DNA of 64,000 bases, taken from contig CM063503.1 of assembly GCA_032207245.1 (NCBI GenBank), forward strand, positions 61,986,340-62,050,339. Direction: 5' to 3'. A model generated the notes under the pieces. The model was given only the letters and a program-made list of their open reading frames with translations, was not told the origin of the DNA and did not search any database. Shown piece after piece: positions 1 through 11,369 of this stretch. This stretch comes from Pardosa pseudoannulata (taxonomy: Eukaryota > Arthropoda > Arachnida > Araneae > Lycosidae). Each line of letters opens with the position of its first letter. The first letter of the stretch is position 1. The position numbers were made by a program, and so were the translations under genes.

Positions 1-378
1 TGAGTTTCAAAACACATTTGTGTTTCTTAAATTTTCAAAATTGTATATGATGCTATCATCCAGTTTAATGATTTTAAAGCTATTTTAACTTAAAAGGGTG
101 TAAAACACTTGGATCATAGTAGAATATCTGATGCTTCTTGTCATTATACTCTAAAATTTAAAAAAAAAAAAAAAACCCAGAAAACTTCTAAGTATGTTAG
201 AAAAAAAAAATTTAATTTGAAACTAAAGAAGTCTATGTTTATAAATATTAAAGTAACTAATACTAAAGTAATGTTACTAACATAAAGAGCCACAGTGTCC
301 ACTTTATATGAGTACATATATATTTATATGTACACAATTTTTCCTGCATGAATCACTAATAAAATTTTTGATTTTTAG

Positions 379-638
379 ATCCGCTAAAAATCTGGGTAAG
401 AGGAAGAGAACGGAAGACCCCAATTCAACCGCTTTCTCAACCCAGCTTTTAGAAACAACTAAAACTATATCAAATTATTTTTTAAAAACGACTGAAGAGG
501 ACACAGCAGGCAAGTTCTGTGAACTTCTCTCTTACAGGCTTAGAGATTTATCAAAAAAAAAGAAGGGAGGCAATGTATGCCATTGAGAATGTCATACAAA
601 AATTTGAAGTAGCCGAAGAGGAGGAGGCAGAAAAATAA
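379..638 (+). pseudogene. MADF/BESS-like accessory protein of a Harbinger element, C-terminal exon
   Basis: A splice-acceptor-like stretch ending TTTTTAG at 378 precedes a reading frame with a basic KRKRTED segment, then a hydrophilic linker and a helix with LLSYRLRDLSKK. The frame breaks in an A-run near 554-562. One base over, it continues as REAMYAIENVIQKFE, ends in an acidic EEEE tail, and stops at 636-638, overlapping an AATAAA at 634-639. This layout (short-range helical C-terminus, acidic end) resembles the BESS-type end of the DNA-binding MADF protein that many Harbinger elements encode beside the transposase. That protein helps the transposase enter the nucleus and bind DNA. The upstream exon or exons with the MADF domain are not in the window. 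The A-run difference could be a real frameshift or an assembly error. Confidence 0.45.
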
Positions 639-2356
639 AATAATTTTTTATGCTTATTTCTTTATTTATTAGTTTTCAAGCTATCTGCCAGTACATTTAA
701 AAGAAAAAATAAACCATATTACAGTCAGGCAAATGAGCAAAACTTTACAAAAGGGTTTTTCACTCTACAAAACTTTGTATTTTAACAGTATTTAATGTAA
801 TTTTTATAAACTAGTAAAAAGTGATAACTTGCATTATTGACAAAAGGTTTAAAAAAGAGTTGGCAAAAATGAGGGTTTTGTCTAATCTTGTTTAAACTTT
901 TTTATATTTCCTATATATAAAAATGCTACCATCATTTTTTAACTGAAATAGTTTAATTTTTCTGTAATAGTTTCTCTTCAAAGCTTGGACATAGCATTTG
1001 CACTAATGAAAACCTTGTTCAAAATGTTTTTATAAATAAAACAGGTTCATGTAATATTTTTTTCAGGCCCACAAATGTTAGAGGTTCTGTTAAGGCATTA
1101 ACTTTAAAAAATGGTTATTATTTTTACTTTTATCTTTTTATTAAAGAAAAAAAAACTTTCAGTAAAGAAATATTTTAATTTTCATATTTTTTTTTCTACT
1201 CTTGTAATTGATCTATTTCACCTGAACATAGTTTTACTGGAAAATATGTTAAAAATAATCCTTTTAAAAATAAATAGTTATATATGCAATAGCATCAAAC
1301 TACAAAAATGTACAGGAGTTAAAAGCAATCAATATTGATACCTGTAATTTCAATACATTTATTACTGCTAGATTTAATATTTTTCAACAGAACATTGTTT
1401 ATAATAAAATAATGAATCATTATACTAATTAATACTATTTTGATTTTATGCGAAAATTTATTATTTTATGTTAGTAGTATAAGATCAAAATATATTTACA
1501 AGCATATGTTGTTTTAATACTTTTATTTGATTAAAATATTTTTTAATCATATCTTTTCTTTAAAAAAATTAAACCAAAAAAGAACAGTTATACAGTTATG
1601 AAATACTTTTATCATATATATCACACAAAAATATAACAAACATTACTAAATAAAATACATTTCTTCAAATCTGAGATTTTGTGGCTGGAGACATTTTAGG
1701 TGTAATAATTTATATATATAAACAGCAAAGTCAGGGTCCAAAGGCTGAAACAGAAAACAGTACAAGTCTTTCAGAGGAGTGGTGAGAATAAAAAAAAGAA
1801 AACCCAAACTAGATTTAAATTAAACATAAGATACAACTGATTTATGAAGAAGGTTAATATTTACACAATTAAAATTAAATGTTTATAATATGCAGTGTAA
1901 AAAAATAGTAAAACTTAGAATAATAAAATCTTAATTTTAAAAAAATTAAAGCAATTTTCATGAATTGGTTGACTATGGCCATTAATATATACACATAATT
2001 CTATGCACTTGTTAAGTTGCAGTAGAGTTATTGGAGATGAAGTATATAAAAATTATATGCACGACAGTAAATTCATATGCCCTATTCCTTAATAATAGTA
2101 ATTTAAAATAATCTAAGTTAAGTGTTACATGGTAAAACAGTTATGATAATAAAAAATTAAAATAAGTACTACACTAATTAATTATAAATATTTACATGTT
2201 AAGATTAGTTAATAAAATACATGGTGCTACAATAGTTAGGAAAAATTATGCTACAAGTGAAAAAATTTAGGAAAATTAAGTGGATACTGTACATGAATTG
2301 AGGAGAAAGGTATCTTAGCAACAAAATGTACCAAATAAAAGAAAAAAAATATTCAT
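639..2356. other. Non-coding interior between the two Harbinger genes
   Basis: This is AT-rich sequence without a convincing reading frame. The longest open stretch (1111-1338, +) is low-complexity and looks like chance. By position it would be the 3' untranslated space between two convergent transposon genes, but it could also contain other decayed repeats. Confidence 0.4.
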
Positions 2357-4389
2357 CTATAAGCACTGCGGCTGAGTTGCTTTATATTGCCACGGAACTG
2401 CACCTTCGGTGCACAAGTAATTTTTATAATTATCTCGTAGCATTTTAGCTTCTTTCTGGTACATATTGCTGCTAAGTTTTTTTAAGAGACACTTTATCCC
2501 CATCATTCCTCCTTGTTCCCCTATGTAGTTGGTGATATTTATCCTCATAATCTACAAAGTCAGTAGGGCAGTAAGCATCTGATTTTTCTATCAGCATGTT
2601 GTGGAGAATGCAAGAGGCGAGCACCATGCTAAAAGCATGGTGCTTGGCCTCTGTTTGCAGAATCAATATAATTCAGTGGTCGTCTGAAAATTCTAAATTG
2701 TGCTGCTAATATACCAAAAGCATTTTCCACAACATGCCTGCCTCTACTTAACCTGTAGTTTTAAACCTTTTCTTTGGATAAAAAATGGGAACGCCTGGGA
2801 TAGGGTCTCAGAAAGTTATTCCTCAGTGGGAATGCCTCATCCCCAACAATGAAATAGGGGCATAATTTACTAGAATATGGTAATAAATCTGGTGGTGGAA
2901 ATTTTAACTCATTATTTATAACTAAATTACCAAATAAGGTTTTTCTAAAAATTCCACCATCAGATTCACTGCCATAATGCCCATAGTCAACCATTATAAA
3001 TTTATAATTAGCATCTGATAGGGCTAATAGAACACTGCTGAAAGTCCCTTTATAATTAAAATTCAGGCTTCCAGAGTTTTTTGGGCTTTCTCTTACAACA
3101 TGTTTGCCATCAATACTTCCACAACAGTGTGAAAGTTGTCACTTCTCATTAAAATTTGCAGCAATTTTTTTCCACTCCTCTGCATGTTTAGGAAAGGGCA
3201 ATATATTTTAATTTAAAGCAATTCTATATTGCTTTACAAGTTTCTGGCACTATTTTTTGGATTGTTTGCCTTCCAATCCTGAAGGCAAAACTGAGGCTCC
3301 TGTATGTTTCACCAGTTGCAAGAAATCTGTAAATCATATTAATATTTAATTAAAATAAAATTTCTACAAAGATATATGAACATATTGAATTACTATAAAA
3401 ACAGATAATTTGTGCAATTTATCTCAGAGTTTAAACTGAAATATTTGAATTTGATTCTGATTCATGTTTAAGCCACAACTTAAGCATACATAATAAATCC
3501 AACTAATGTGCATTGATTTTTAGTTTCTATAATCAGCTCTTTATCATTAATAAGTAAATGCTATCAGAATTCATAACAAAATATTCTAGAATTTAAATGG
3601 GGGAGATAATTTATTTTTTATGGTTGGTTGCAATATTGCTTATAACAAGATAACTTTTGACAAAGATACCATAGAAACAGATATTTTGTGCAATTTATCT
3701 CAGGGTTTAAACTCTGAAATATTTTATTGATTCATGTTTAAGCATTCAGAATGAATCAAACAAATGTATATTTCATATTAGTTTCCATTATCAGCTCCTT
3801 ATGATTTTAAAAACAAAATGATCATTTTCTTTCTTTTTTTTTTTTTTTTTTTTAAATTTAGTTAAAATAACTTTAAAAAACAGCAAATGTATTATTACTC
3901 TCACTGTAATTAAATAGGGTTCATATTTAAATTAAATATTTTATATAATGTAAGATGTAATATTTTGTTTGTTTTTAATTTAAATCTCATAGTTTTTAAG
4001 AAATATAAAGGTGTAAAATTATTGCATAGCATAAAACTACACAAATATACCTTAATGTCAATGCAAGTCTGGCATCTGCTGGTATACTTTTTCTCCAATA
4101 AGTATTTTTCATTTCGATGAGGGGGGTTACAGTTTTTAAAATTTCATCGAACACATCTGGCGTCATCCTCTTAAAGCTGTAATATAATATTAGTGTGTTA
4201 GAAAATTTCTATGTAAGCAAAATAAAAAATAGAAGACATTTTTTTTAAAGAATTGTATACTTACTCGAAATAGGCCTCCTGATCAATAGTGCGAAGATCC
4301 TTAACTAGCGTGTTATGGATTCCATACTTTTCTCTCTCTCAGAAAATCTTACGAACCCAAAATCTGTGCCTTTTATCATTTTCTTCCAT
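2357..4389 (-). pseudogene. PIF/Harbinger transposase (HARBI1-like, DDE_Tnp_4), decayed, three exons
   Basis: The reading starts at ATG 4389-4387. Exon 1 (4389-4265) has the RFWVRKIF motif, exon 2 (4176-4051) has FKRMTPDVFDEI, and exon 3 (3326-2357) has FLATGETYRSLSFAFRIGR, CCGSIDGKHV, the SDANYKFIMVDYGHYG block, [35 protein letters not shown] and a final EGAVPWQ. The exon joints keep frame and use GTAAGT/CAG and GTATAT/CAG. The D of SIDGKH, the D of MVDYG and the acidic GDEAF block are the places where the family has its catalytic acidic residues. Breaks: in-frame stops near 4338 (after KIF), 3228, 3138 and 2758, and frameshifts near 3205, 2670 and 2548. The near full-length match makes the family call secure; the enzyme cannot be active. 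HARBI1 host genes are intact, so a domesticated copy is unlikely. Confidence 0.88.
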
Positions 4390-4552
4390 TCTGACAGAAG
4401 AAAGCATTGTTAAAATATGCAAACTAAGCATAGCCATATATCCTTGATTTTCCATATTGATTTGACACTATTTAAAAACTCCAACTGTCCCAAGCAACAA
4501 ACAGGCAGAAAAGACAACAGATGGTGCTCTGCATTGAGCGTAATCTGTCCGA

Positions 4553-4664
4553 GGATACGTTGAGGTGGAGTCACGTTGGAGCAGAAACTGATCGGAAACA
4601 GAAAGCTGAAAAAAATTCTGTTTCTGCTTCATTTTCTGCTTTCAGTTAATGTGGAGTCCAGGCC
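4553..4664. repeat. Harbinger subterminal region and candidate terminal inverted repeat
   Basis: Upstream of the transposase start lies a run of short repeated words (GCAGAAAC, GGAAACAGAAAG, and their complements TTCTGTTTCTGC, TTTCTGCTTTC), ending in GTGGAGTCCAGGCC next to TTA at 4665-4667. A second GGTGGAGTCACGT-like word at about 4563 resembles the terminus. Such subterminal repeats are usual transposase binding sites. No opposite end is available to confirm the boundary. Confidence 0.4.
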
Positions 4665-4667
4665 TTA

Positions 4668-5505
4668 CAGTCAGCATTTTCAGTCATTGTTGGGGTAGAA
4701 AAGAAGAGGTGAAATTATAAGCTTTGACCTTCAAATGGGTGTTGATTGACTTGTGTAATGTTGCGAAGATGCATTCTCATGACTTATGAGAGTGTATGTG
4801 AGATAGTAATATATTTCTGTGTCTGGTTATAGTTTTATCGATCACATATTGTACAAAAATATTATTTATTAAAAATTTATTGTATTTAATGTTCAAGATT
4901 TAAAATTCCAATTCTAAGAAAGTTAATTTGTTTAACATCTAACAATGAGATTTTCCAAAAGAAGTATGGTAAGATTTTCATTTTAATTGTTAAAATTAAA
5001 GCAGTCACTGCTTTAGTGTACTAACAATTAAAATCACTGCCTGAAATTTACTATCAATACATTAAATCTAATATTAGTAACTTCCAATTACTTGTTATAT
5101 GTAATTTACTTTCTTTTAGTATTGGGTTTTTGATTGTGAATGATATACATTTCAGGATTTTTTACTTGGATGTATAATCACCCCTATGAAATATAAGTTA
5201 TTTTGTATAATGTAACAATATTACATTCATAGTATTGTAGATGTGAGAGGGTATTCAACCATGAACGCAAGACAAGAACTGAACTTAGAAGTTCGGTCTT
5301 TGATAAAAAATTAGAAGATATATTATTAGCTAAAACAATGATTTGTATTAAACACTTGATAAAGAGTTTCTAGCCAAGATAAAGTCACGCACAAACAATC
5401 ATTTGAAATATAAATAGAACTTTTTTTTTTTATATATATACATGCAAACATAACAGTTTTTGAGCAATGCTTCTCTAGATCTTGTTTTATACTTTCAGAT
5501 TTTTG

Positions 5506-5554
<49 letters not shown>

Positions 5555-5725
5555 TTTAAAAATTTCATTGGAGTATTATTGACTATTATAAAAAGTTTAG
5601 TAGGTCATTTGGAATTGTAATCTCATAAGAGATAAGAATGTGTATAAAGTTCTTCATTAATATTTCTTTCATCTTTCTAGCGAAAAAGGGGGTAAGCAGT
5701 TAATAATATAACTAATTGCATAAAA
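4668..5725. other. Intergenic sequence with a long poly(T) run
   Basis: No open reading frame or recognisable element is seen. The notable part is an uninterrupted T run of about 43 bases (5511-5553), which could be the A-tail of a retroposed copy on the minus strand, although I recognise no body next to it. Confidence 0.4.
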
Positions 5726-6003
5726 AGGACCAGTGGCGTTGGGGTAGTGCTCACAAGCCACAGATCCAAGGTTTGATCCTCAAGCAGCTAGGCAATGTAG
5801 ACTCAGTCTTTCATTCCTGCAGTGGGTAGACAAATTAGGGACCAAGCATGCTTGGGAACTAAACACTTGGGGTTTCATGTAAAGTTGACCACCCATATTC
5901 TTCATATCCCAGGGTTTTTGATCTGAAAAACAGAGATTGGCACCATAATCCATAGCCCCCAAGTTGGGCTGTTGCACCAAGGAGAATTGCATTAAATTAA
6001 ACA
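5726..6003 (+). mobile_element. Possible tRNA-headed SINE, single copy (family C)
   Basis: The stretch is less AT-rich than its surroundings. It begins with a tRNA-like head containing GTGGCGTTGGGGTAGTGCTC and, about 35 bases later, an imperfect B-box-like word GGTTTGATCC, followed by a body that ends near an AATTAAA-like tail. The layout resembles a pol III SINE, but no second copy occurs in the window. Confidence 0.35.
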
Positions 6004-7657
6004 TTGATATTTACATATAATTTTTAAGCAGCTTTCTTTGACAAGGGTTTGGTAAAGTATTGTATATTAAAATTATATGAATTTCAGACTGTTTTCAGCC
6101 TAGATTTTTAGCTCACATTTAATATGTGAAATTGAAAGGTTTTTAAAATTAGTATATTGACAGCAGTGCAGTTTTGACTAATTGAGATTTCCAGAAAATG
6201 CTTTATTTTATTTTATGTTCAAATAGAAATATTTACTCAACACACAGTTAAATAATACAAATTTTATGTTAAAAAATTTTATTGCTTATTTGGGGATATT
6301 GTAAAATTATAAGTAACTGAACTGACTCATCAAGCATGCTACTTCAATTTTTTCCCTTACAGTATCATTATGAAATTTTACTTCCTTTTATGAAGGTTGC
6401 AGAACTTAATAAAAATCATTGATTATACAAATATTTTTCAATGGTTATTCAACTGACAGTTGATTTTAATTTCACTTTAACATCTCCAGGGACAGAATCA
6501 GTTTTACCAGAGTAAGCTAAAAGCAGTTTAATGAAAATCATGTATATTTTTAATTTCTGAAAAATCATAGAAATAAGAGTTGCATGTACTATAATTTCTT
6601 TTTGTGCCTTCACACACACACACACATATATATACATACATACATACATTTGCAATTTCATTCATAACAATCATCAGTATTTAAAATGCTGCGATGATTT
6701 TACGAAAGTTGGTGTTATGCTGCCAATTTTTATAATGATGGAAGATTCACTAGCGAATACTTTCTCTTTGATTCCATAATAGGCCAGTTGTCTGGAAACT
6801 ATTAACCAAGAAGATTTCTTCCACCAGTGTAATTCATCTGAATAACTAGATGAACATAAAAGAGAAATTAAGTAGGGCGGATTAATTATTCCTGGCAGAT
6901 AAGGAAACGGTATTTTTTTCATTCTATTCGATACAAAAACTAACCACCCTCCTTTACGCTTTTACCAATGAGGAGCAACGCTAGTGTTAGGCGGCAGTGC
7001 TACCCCATGAAAGGGGATGAGAACTGTAACTTTTCTTTTTTAGTGGGTCACTGTCGGAGTGTCCTATATGTTGTATAAGTTGTGTTCGTGATTGATAAAA
7101 TGTTTAAAAGTGAATTCAATTGTGAGTTAAAAGAAATAAAGAATCCAATCGATGGACATTAAGCAAACGGGCGTTGAACTTGTACTACTTGAGTTTTTTG
7201 TTATATTACAGACAGATTTTAGATCTCTCATATAAATATTGTATTTTAAAATATCTTTGGTAAGATCCCATAAAATTCCCAAAACTTCCTTTGTCCCTGT
7301 GCTCTTAGATACTTATTGAAATTTAATATTTTTCCAGTTCCGCAAATTAAAAATAATCACCGAACAAAATTGTCCTAGTCTTTAAAATTAATTTTTCTTC
7401 CTGTCTAAACACCATTCACTCCAACAACACGGTTGCCAACTTAAAATGAAAGTTTCAATTCATCGGCGATGTCAGAATATTTCTTTAATCAAGGATATCG
7501 TCTTCCAATTATTCTCTGCTGTTGCTGAAAAACTGTCCATCACTCGAGTTACTTTTGATTTTGGTACAATAGCTTGCAGCCTGTACTGGAATTTATCTAC
7601 CTTAGGAATATTTGTATCATCGTGGATTTTTCAAAATTGACTACAGAATGTAAATTA
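6004..7657. other. Upstream intergenic sequence; one doubtful minus-strand terminal exon
   Basis: It is mostly AT-rich without supportable genes. On - at 6889-6674 a TTCATCTAG acceptor-like site precedes an open frame (SDELHWWKKSSWLIVSRQLA near its start) that runs to a stop. It could be a terminal exon, but I recognise no family and see no partner exon. A CA/TA microsatellite lies at 6611-6650. The stretch 6945-7080 is relatively GC-rich and holds no clear promoter motif. Confidence 0.2.
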
Positions 7658-8040
7658 GGGCCGCTCTCACCAAAGTCGTTAAACGGCTAACTGCGATTAA
7701 CCCATGGCGCCAACCAATGGTGGGATGCAATTCCCCGTTTAAACAGAGATTAATCTCGGTTAGCCGTTAAACAGTTTTGGTGAGACCGGCCCACATTTAA
7801 CTTCTTCAGTTCTATATTCTTTCTCACTTCAGAACATTCACTTGTTTTCGGCTCTTTCAAAGATAGCTGTTCAATATAAGCATAGTTCGGAAAGCTTATC
7901 TCTATATCCTTCAGCAGATAAGCAATACTTCCTATGTTCATTTTCGGTATCATCTTCATTCAAAATAATGTCCTTGATATTTCCTTGGCCTGTTTCCAAG
8001 TGCATCAATTTATCACCAATTAAAAATAAAAGCGAAAGTT
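7450..8040 (-). pseudogene. Unrecognised coding-like segment, frameshifted and split by a miniature element
   Basis: Read on the minus strand from 8040, the sequence gives a charged, protein-like stretch (GDKLMHLETGQGNIKDIILN, then NEDDTENEHRKYCLSAEGYR) that stops at about 7878. It continues one base over as IEQLSLKEPKTSECSEVRKN. After the miniature element at 7658-7792 a third piece follows (IPKVDKFQYRLQAIVPKSKV, then TRVMDSFSATAENNWK) that ends near 7460. I do not recognise the family. The composition looks like decayed coding sequence, for instance a retrocopy of a host gene, but it could be chance. Confidence 0.25.
7658..7792. mobile_element. Miniature inverted-repeat element (MITE), 135 bp
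   Basis: The two ends are inverted copies: GGGCCGCTCTCACCAAAG at the left, and GGGCCGGTCTCACCAAAA when the right end is read on the other strand. The inverted similarity continues through TTAAACGGCTAAC. There is no coding capacity. The flanks do not give a clean target-site duplication, so the superfamily is open. Confidence 0.75.
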
Positions 8041-8243
8041 AATTGACATTAGGACTTTTCTTGAAAAGCCAGTCTCAATTTTAGTCACACAAACAATAAG
8101 CGATATAAGATGCAATTTTCATCGAGTTTTTAGCTGTGTCACATTCATTTCAGGCTCAAATTAATCAAGTAGCTGAAAAAATGGCTCCACATCAGTTGCC
8201 AGAAATTATGCAGCCTTACTCTCTGTAACGGTACAACTCAAAC

Positions 8244-8540
8244 GGTACTTTTTGTTTTTCGAATAAAGAAAATTTTTGTTTTATAATTTGAATCTAAACA
8301 CCAATTTTATATTTCCCTTTCAGTAAACTGAATTCGTTTAGTCAATCAGCGGTGATAAAACGATGCATAAAAATTAATACACAAGTCGCAAAATGTTACT
8401 AAATAATATCTCTAATATAACCGTTTTTGAATTACAAGCATAAAGCATTTTATGAAATACCTTAGGATATTTAAAAGTGTTTGTGTGTAAGGAACTTTTA
8501 GATGGATGAATTACTTATAATTATATATAAATATGAAGGC
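8244..8540 (+). repeat. Diverged direct repeat, upstream copy (partner at 9777-10090)
   Basis: This stretch and 9777-10090 share the same order of words, including GTTTTATAATTTGAATC, AAACACCAATTTT, CAGCGGTGAT, ACTAAATAATATCTCT and TTTTATGAAATACCTT, with many substitutions and small indels. The copies lie about 1.53 kb apart and bracket the first UBE2L3 exon. Either two copies of an unknown transposon or an old local duplication would explain it. Confidence 0.75.
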
Positions 8541-9255
8541 AGAGTTGACATCTACCTAAGGAATAAAATATAGAACGTAACATATAACATTTAATGAAGC
8601 ACACAAAACAAGGCACTACATAAAAATTGATCTACTAAAGAAAAGCGAGCAACATCTGACGTTGCGTTGCAACTGATTGGTGAGTGAGGGGCTCCATTCA
8701 CAACAGATAGCACTATCTATCTACGTTTATTTGTAAAAAAATACATAGCTAGAGCATTTCGATTTTACATACATTGTACAAGTAAAATATCCTCTTACTT
8801 ACACCACAAAATAATAACATGGAAGTTTTTTAGGAATGAAATGATACAGCAGTAATAATGAAGGAAGTAATAAATATCTAAGAAAACTCGCGAAAAAGAT
8901 AAAAAATGCTTAAGAGTATTTCAATTTTTAAAAGGGAAGCACAGTTTTATGATTGTTATCGTTACAAAAACTATTTATAAGAGGGGAATATCCAGACTTC
9001 TTATAATTATTTAATAGCAGTCTGAATTCGATGCTTTATTGCGATGCTGTTGAAAATAAAGTATGTTAAGTGAGAAAACTTTAACTTTTAATATTAAAGA
9101 ACAATACCTGAATATTTTACAAGAAAAATTTTATCTGATTCCTTCAACTCATTCTGGGGTATATTTATCAATGGTCAACAGTATATGATATTTTAAATTC
9201 CAAATATCAGCTGATGCATTTGGGTAATTTTGTCATCAAATTTGGCAACTTAATT

Positions 9256-9261
9256 TCAGTC
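9256..9261 (+). promoter_or_regulatory. Candidate initiator (TCAGTC) just upstream of the UBE2L3 start codon
   Basis: TCAGTC fits the arthropod initiator consensus TCAKTY exactly, 17 bases from its A to the ATG. The start-codon context CAAAATGGCAGC fits 10 of 12 positions of the TISU element used by mRNAs with very short leaders. The competing reading is that TAATTTCAG is a 3' splice site and a non-coding exon lies further upstream. No convincing TATA box is seen. Confidence 0.3.
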
Positions 9262-9274
9262 GGCATTATTCAAA

Positions 9275-9301
9275 ATGGCAGCCACTAGGAGGCTTCAAAA
9301 A
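9275..9301 (+). CDS. UBE2L3: UBE2L3 coding exon 1
   Basis: This exon encodes MAATRRLQK and ends at a consensus donor GTGAGT at 9302 (phase 0). The nine codons correspond residue by residue to the human start. The 5.7-kb intron that follows holds a SINE at 13727-13898, a (TA)n run at 11321-11369 and a small palindrome at 13167-13253; the rest is AT-rich with no genes. Confidence 0.95.
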
Positions 9302-11319
9302 GTGAGTGACAGATCATTTTAGTTTCAATTCCAATTTTACGTCAGTTTAAACTTTCTTTTCTAGTTTCAAATTGAATAAGGTTATTAAGGATTCATGTTA
9401 TACTATTGAAATGTATATTTTTATTTTCTTGGAGCTTGAAATCAGTTGAAAAGGAACTTGATACCCTTTAATCATTGGGAATAAATATTTAAAGTTACCT
9501 TTCACAAATTTTTGTTAATAAAAGAAATGAATAAGTGTGTTATATTTTAGTTGTTTACTATTTGCTAGTTTAACGAACGGAACCTAGTATATTTAGCTTT
9601 TATAACAACTGTTGGGATTTTAAAAGTTTGAGTCATCAAAACGAAACTTGCGGTAACGAAACTAATGACCGTCATTTGTTTGGATTTGTATACTAACTTT
9701 TGGTTAGTGTTTTAATGTTTGTCAAAGTAACTGGCATATTGATTGTTGTTAATTGAATCATAGTGTATATGTATCTGGTACTTTTTAGTTGTTTTGCGTA
9801 CAAAGAATATTTTTGTTTTATAATTTGAATCCAAACACCAATTTTTTTTTTATTTCTTTGTCAGTAAAATAAATCGATTAGTCAACCAGCGGTGATTAAA
9901 TTGGATGAATAAAAATTAATATGCAAGTTGTAAAATGGTACTAAATAATATCTCTGTTACAAAACGACATTGAATTACAAACTTAAAACGTTTTATGAAA
10001 TACCTTCGGATATTTTAAAAGGGTTTGTGTATGAAGGACTTTTAAATAGATTAATTGTTTATAATTTTATATAACTTATTTACATATAAATATTGAGTTT
10101 TACAATTTTTAAATTTTTAAATTCCTTGTTTTTTTTTTCTGAAATTCTAATTTGGTTTTAGTGTTATTACTTTCTTAGTGTAAACACTGTCTAGATTGAA
10201 AACAAATTTTAATAATAAATTTTAACAAATTTTGAAATTTAGTTGAAGATCCTTCATAGAATGCAACTGTGGAATAAAAATATAAAAGGAATGGAATATA
10301 ATTTGAGTTTATTATTAAAAACATCTGTTAGGTCAAGTGTGAAGATTTTTAAATCTTACTATTTTAAATATATTCTTTGATGAAATTTAAAGTTAGGCTG
10401 TATTTACTTTAAAAAATTGTTAGTTCTTAGTGTGGTAAATTGCATGAATAATGTAGAATATGTACTCCTAATTTTAAAAAGAGCAAAGATAGAGGAGGAT
10501 GACATTTACTTTTTCTTATGGATTTATCACAATCATTGCATTATGCATAAAGTGATATTTAAAAAATCAGTATTTTTATGATTGAGTAATAATATATAAA
10601 AAAATGTTCTTAGAAGATTTAAAATAAGGGACTTAAATTGAGAGATGTTACATTTTGTTTTATTAAAGTGATAAAGACCTATGATTTGTTTTAAAATCTG
10701 TTTTGTGGTTCAGATATGATAATTGAAAAGCTTCAAAAATCAATTATTTGTTTCATTTTTAGCTACTTTAATAGCTTTTCTATCAGGTTAAGTTGTCTTA
10801 TCATGTAGAGATAATAAAATAACTTTTCTATTCAATTTTTATCTGTTACTTTACAATTTTTTATGAAAAATTTGGGTTATTAGTGACTCATAGCATGGTT
10901 TCTTTTGCTAAACAAATCAGAAATTGAAGACAAATATGAATAGTTTATGTGATAATTTTTCATTGGAAAGTCATAACCATAAATCTTGTAATTTTGAATG
11001 TCTTATTAGATATCAGTAAACTAGATTTATTTTTCTAGTTTAAAATACTTTTCCCTTAAACTGTCATAATTTATATAAAGTTCTTTTAAATTCAAAATAA
11101 AAAAACTGTAATACAAATAAGTTATTAACTGGTATAAGATATCTTTTTATATATTTTTGTGCTTAGGAGAATTAATTATTAAATGAAATGTTTTGTCGGA
11201 AAGACTTTTTCCTGTTTTCATCCTTTTTTATTTGGTAAATTTACTAGTGTTTATAAAGTGCAGCAGAATAGAAGCTAGAGAGAAACTGAACTAGTTTTTT
11301 TTAACCAGTTCTTCACTTG

Positions 11320-11369
<50 letters not shown>

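Larger units (their letters stand above)
1..4664. mobile_element. PIF/Harbinger DNA transposon relic, left end outside the window
   Basis: The region holds both proteins typical of animal PIF/Harbinger elements, facing each other: a MADF/BESS-like C-terminal exon on + (379-638) and a decayed DDE transposase on - (2357-4389). The right terminus is proposed at 4664, where the outward reading begins GGCCTGGACTCCACATTAAC and is flanked by TTA, the 3-bp target preferred by this superfamily. No matching left terminus is seen, so it should lie before base 1. Grouping both genes into one element is inference from family architecture. Confidence 0.55.

Noticed and set aside
8143..8228. Plus-strand terminal exon after CATTCATTTCAG
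   Set aside because: A short open stretch to a stop follows an acceptor-like site, but there is no partner exon and no recognisable protein.
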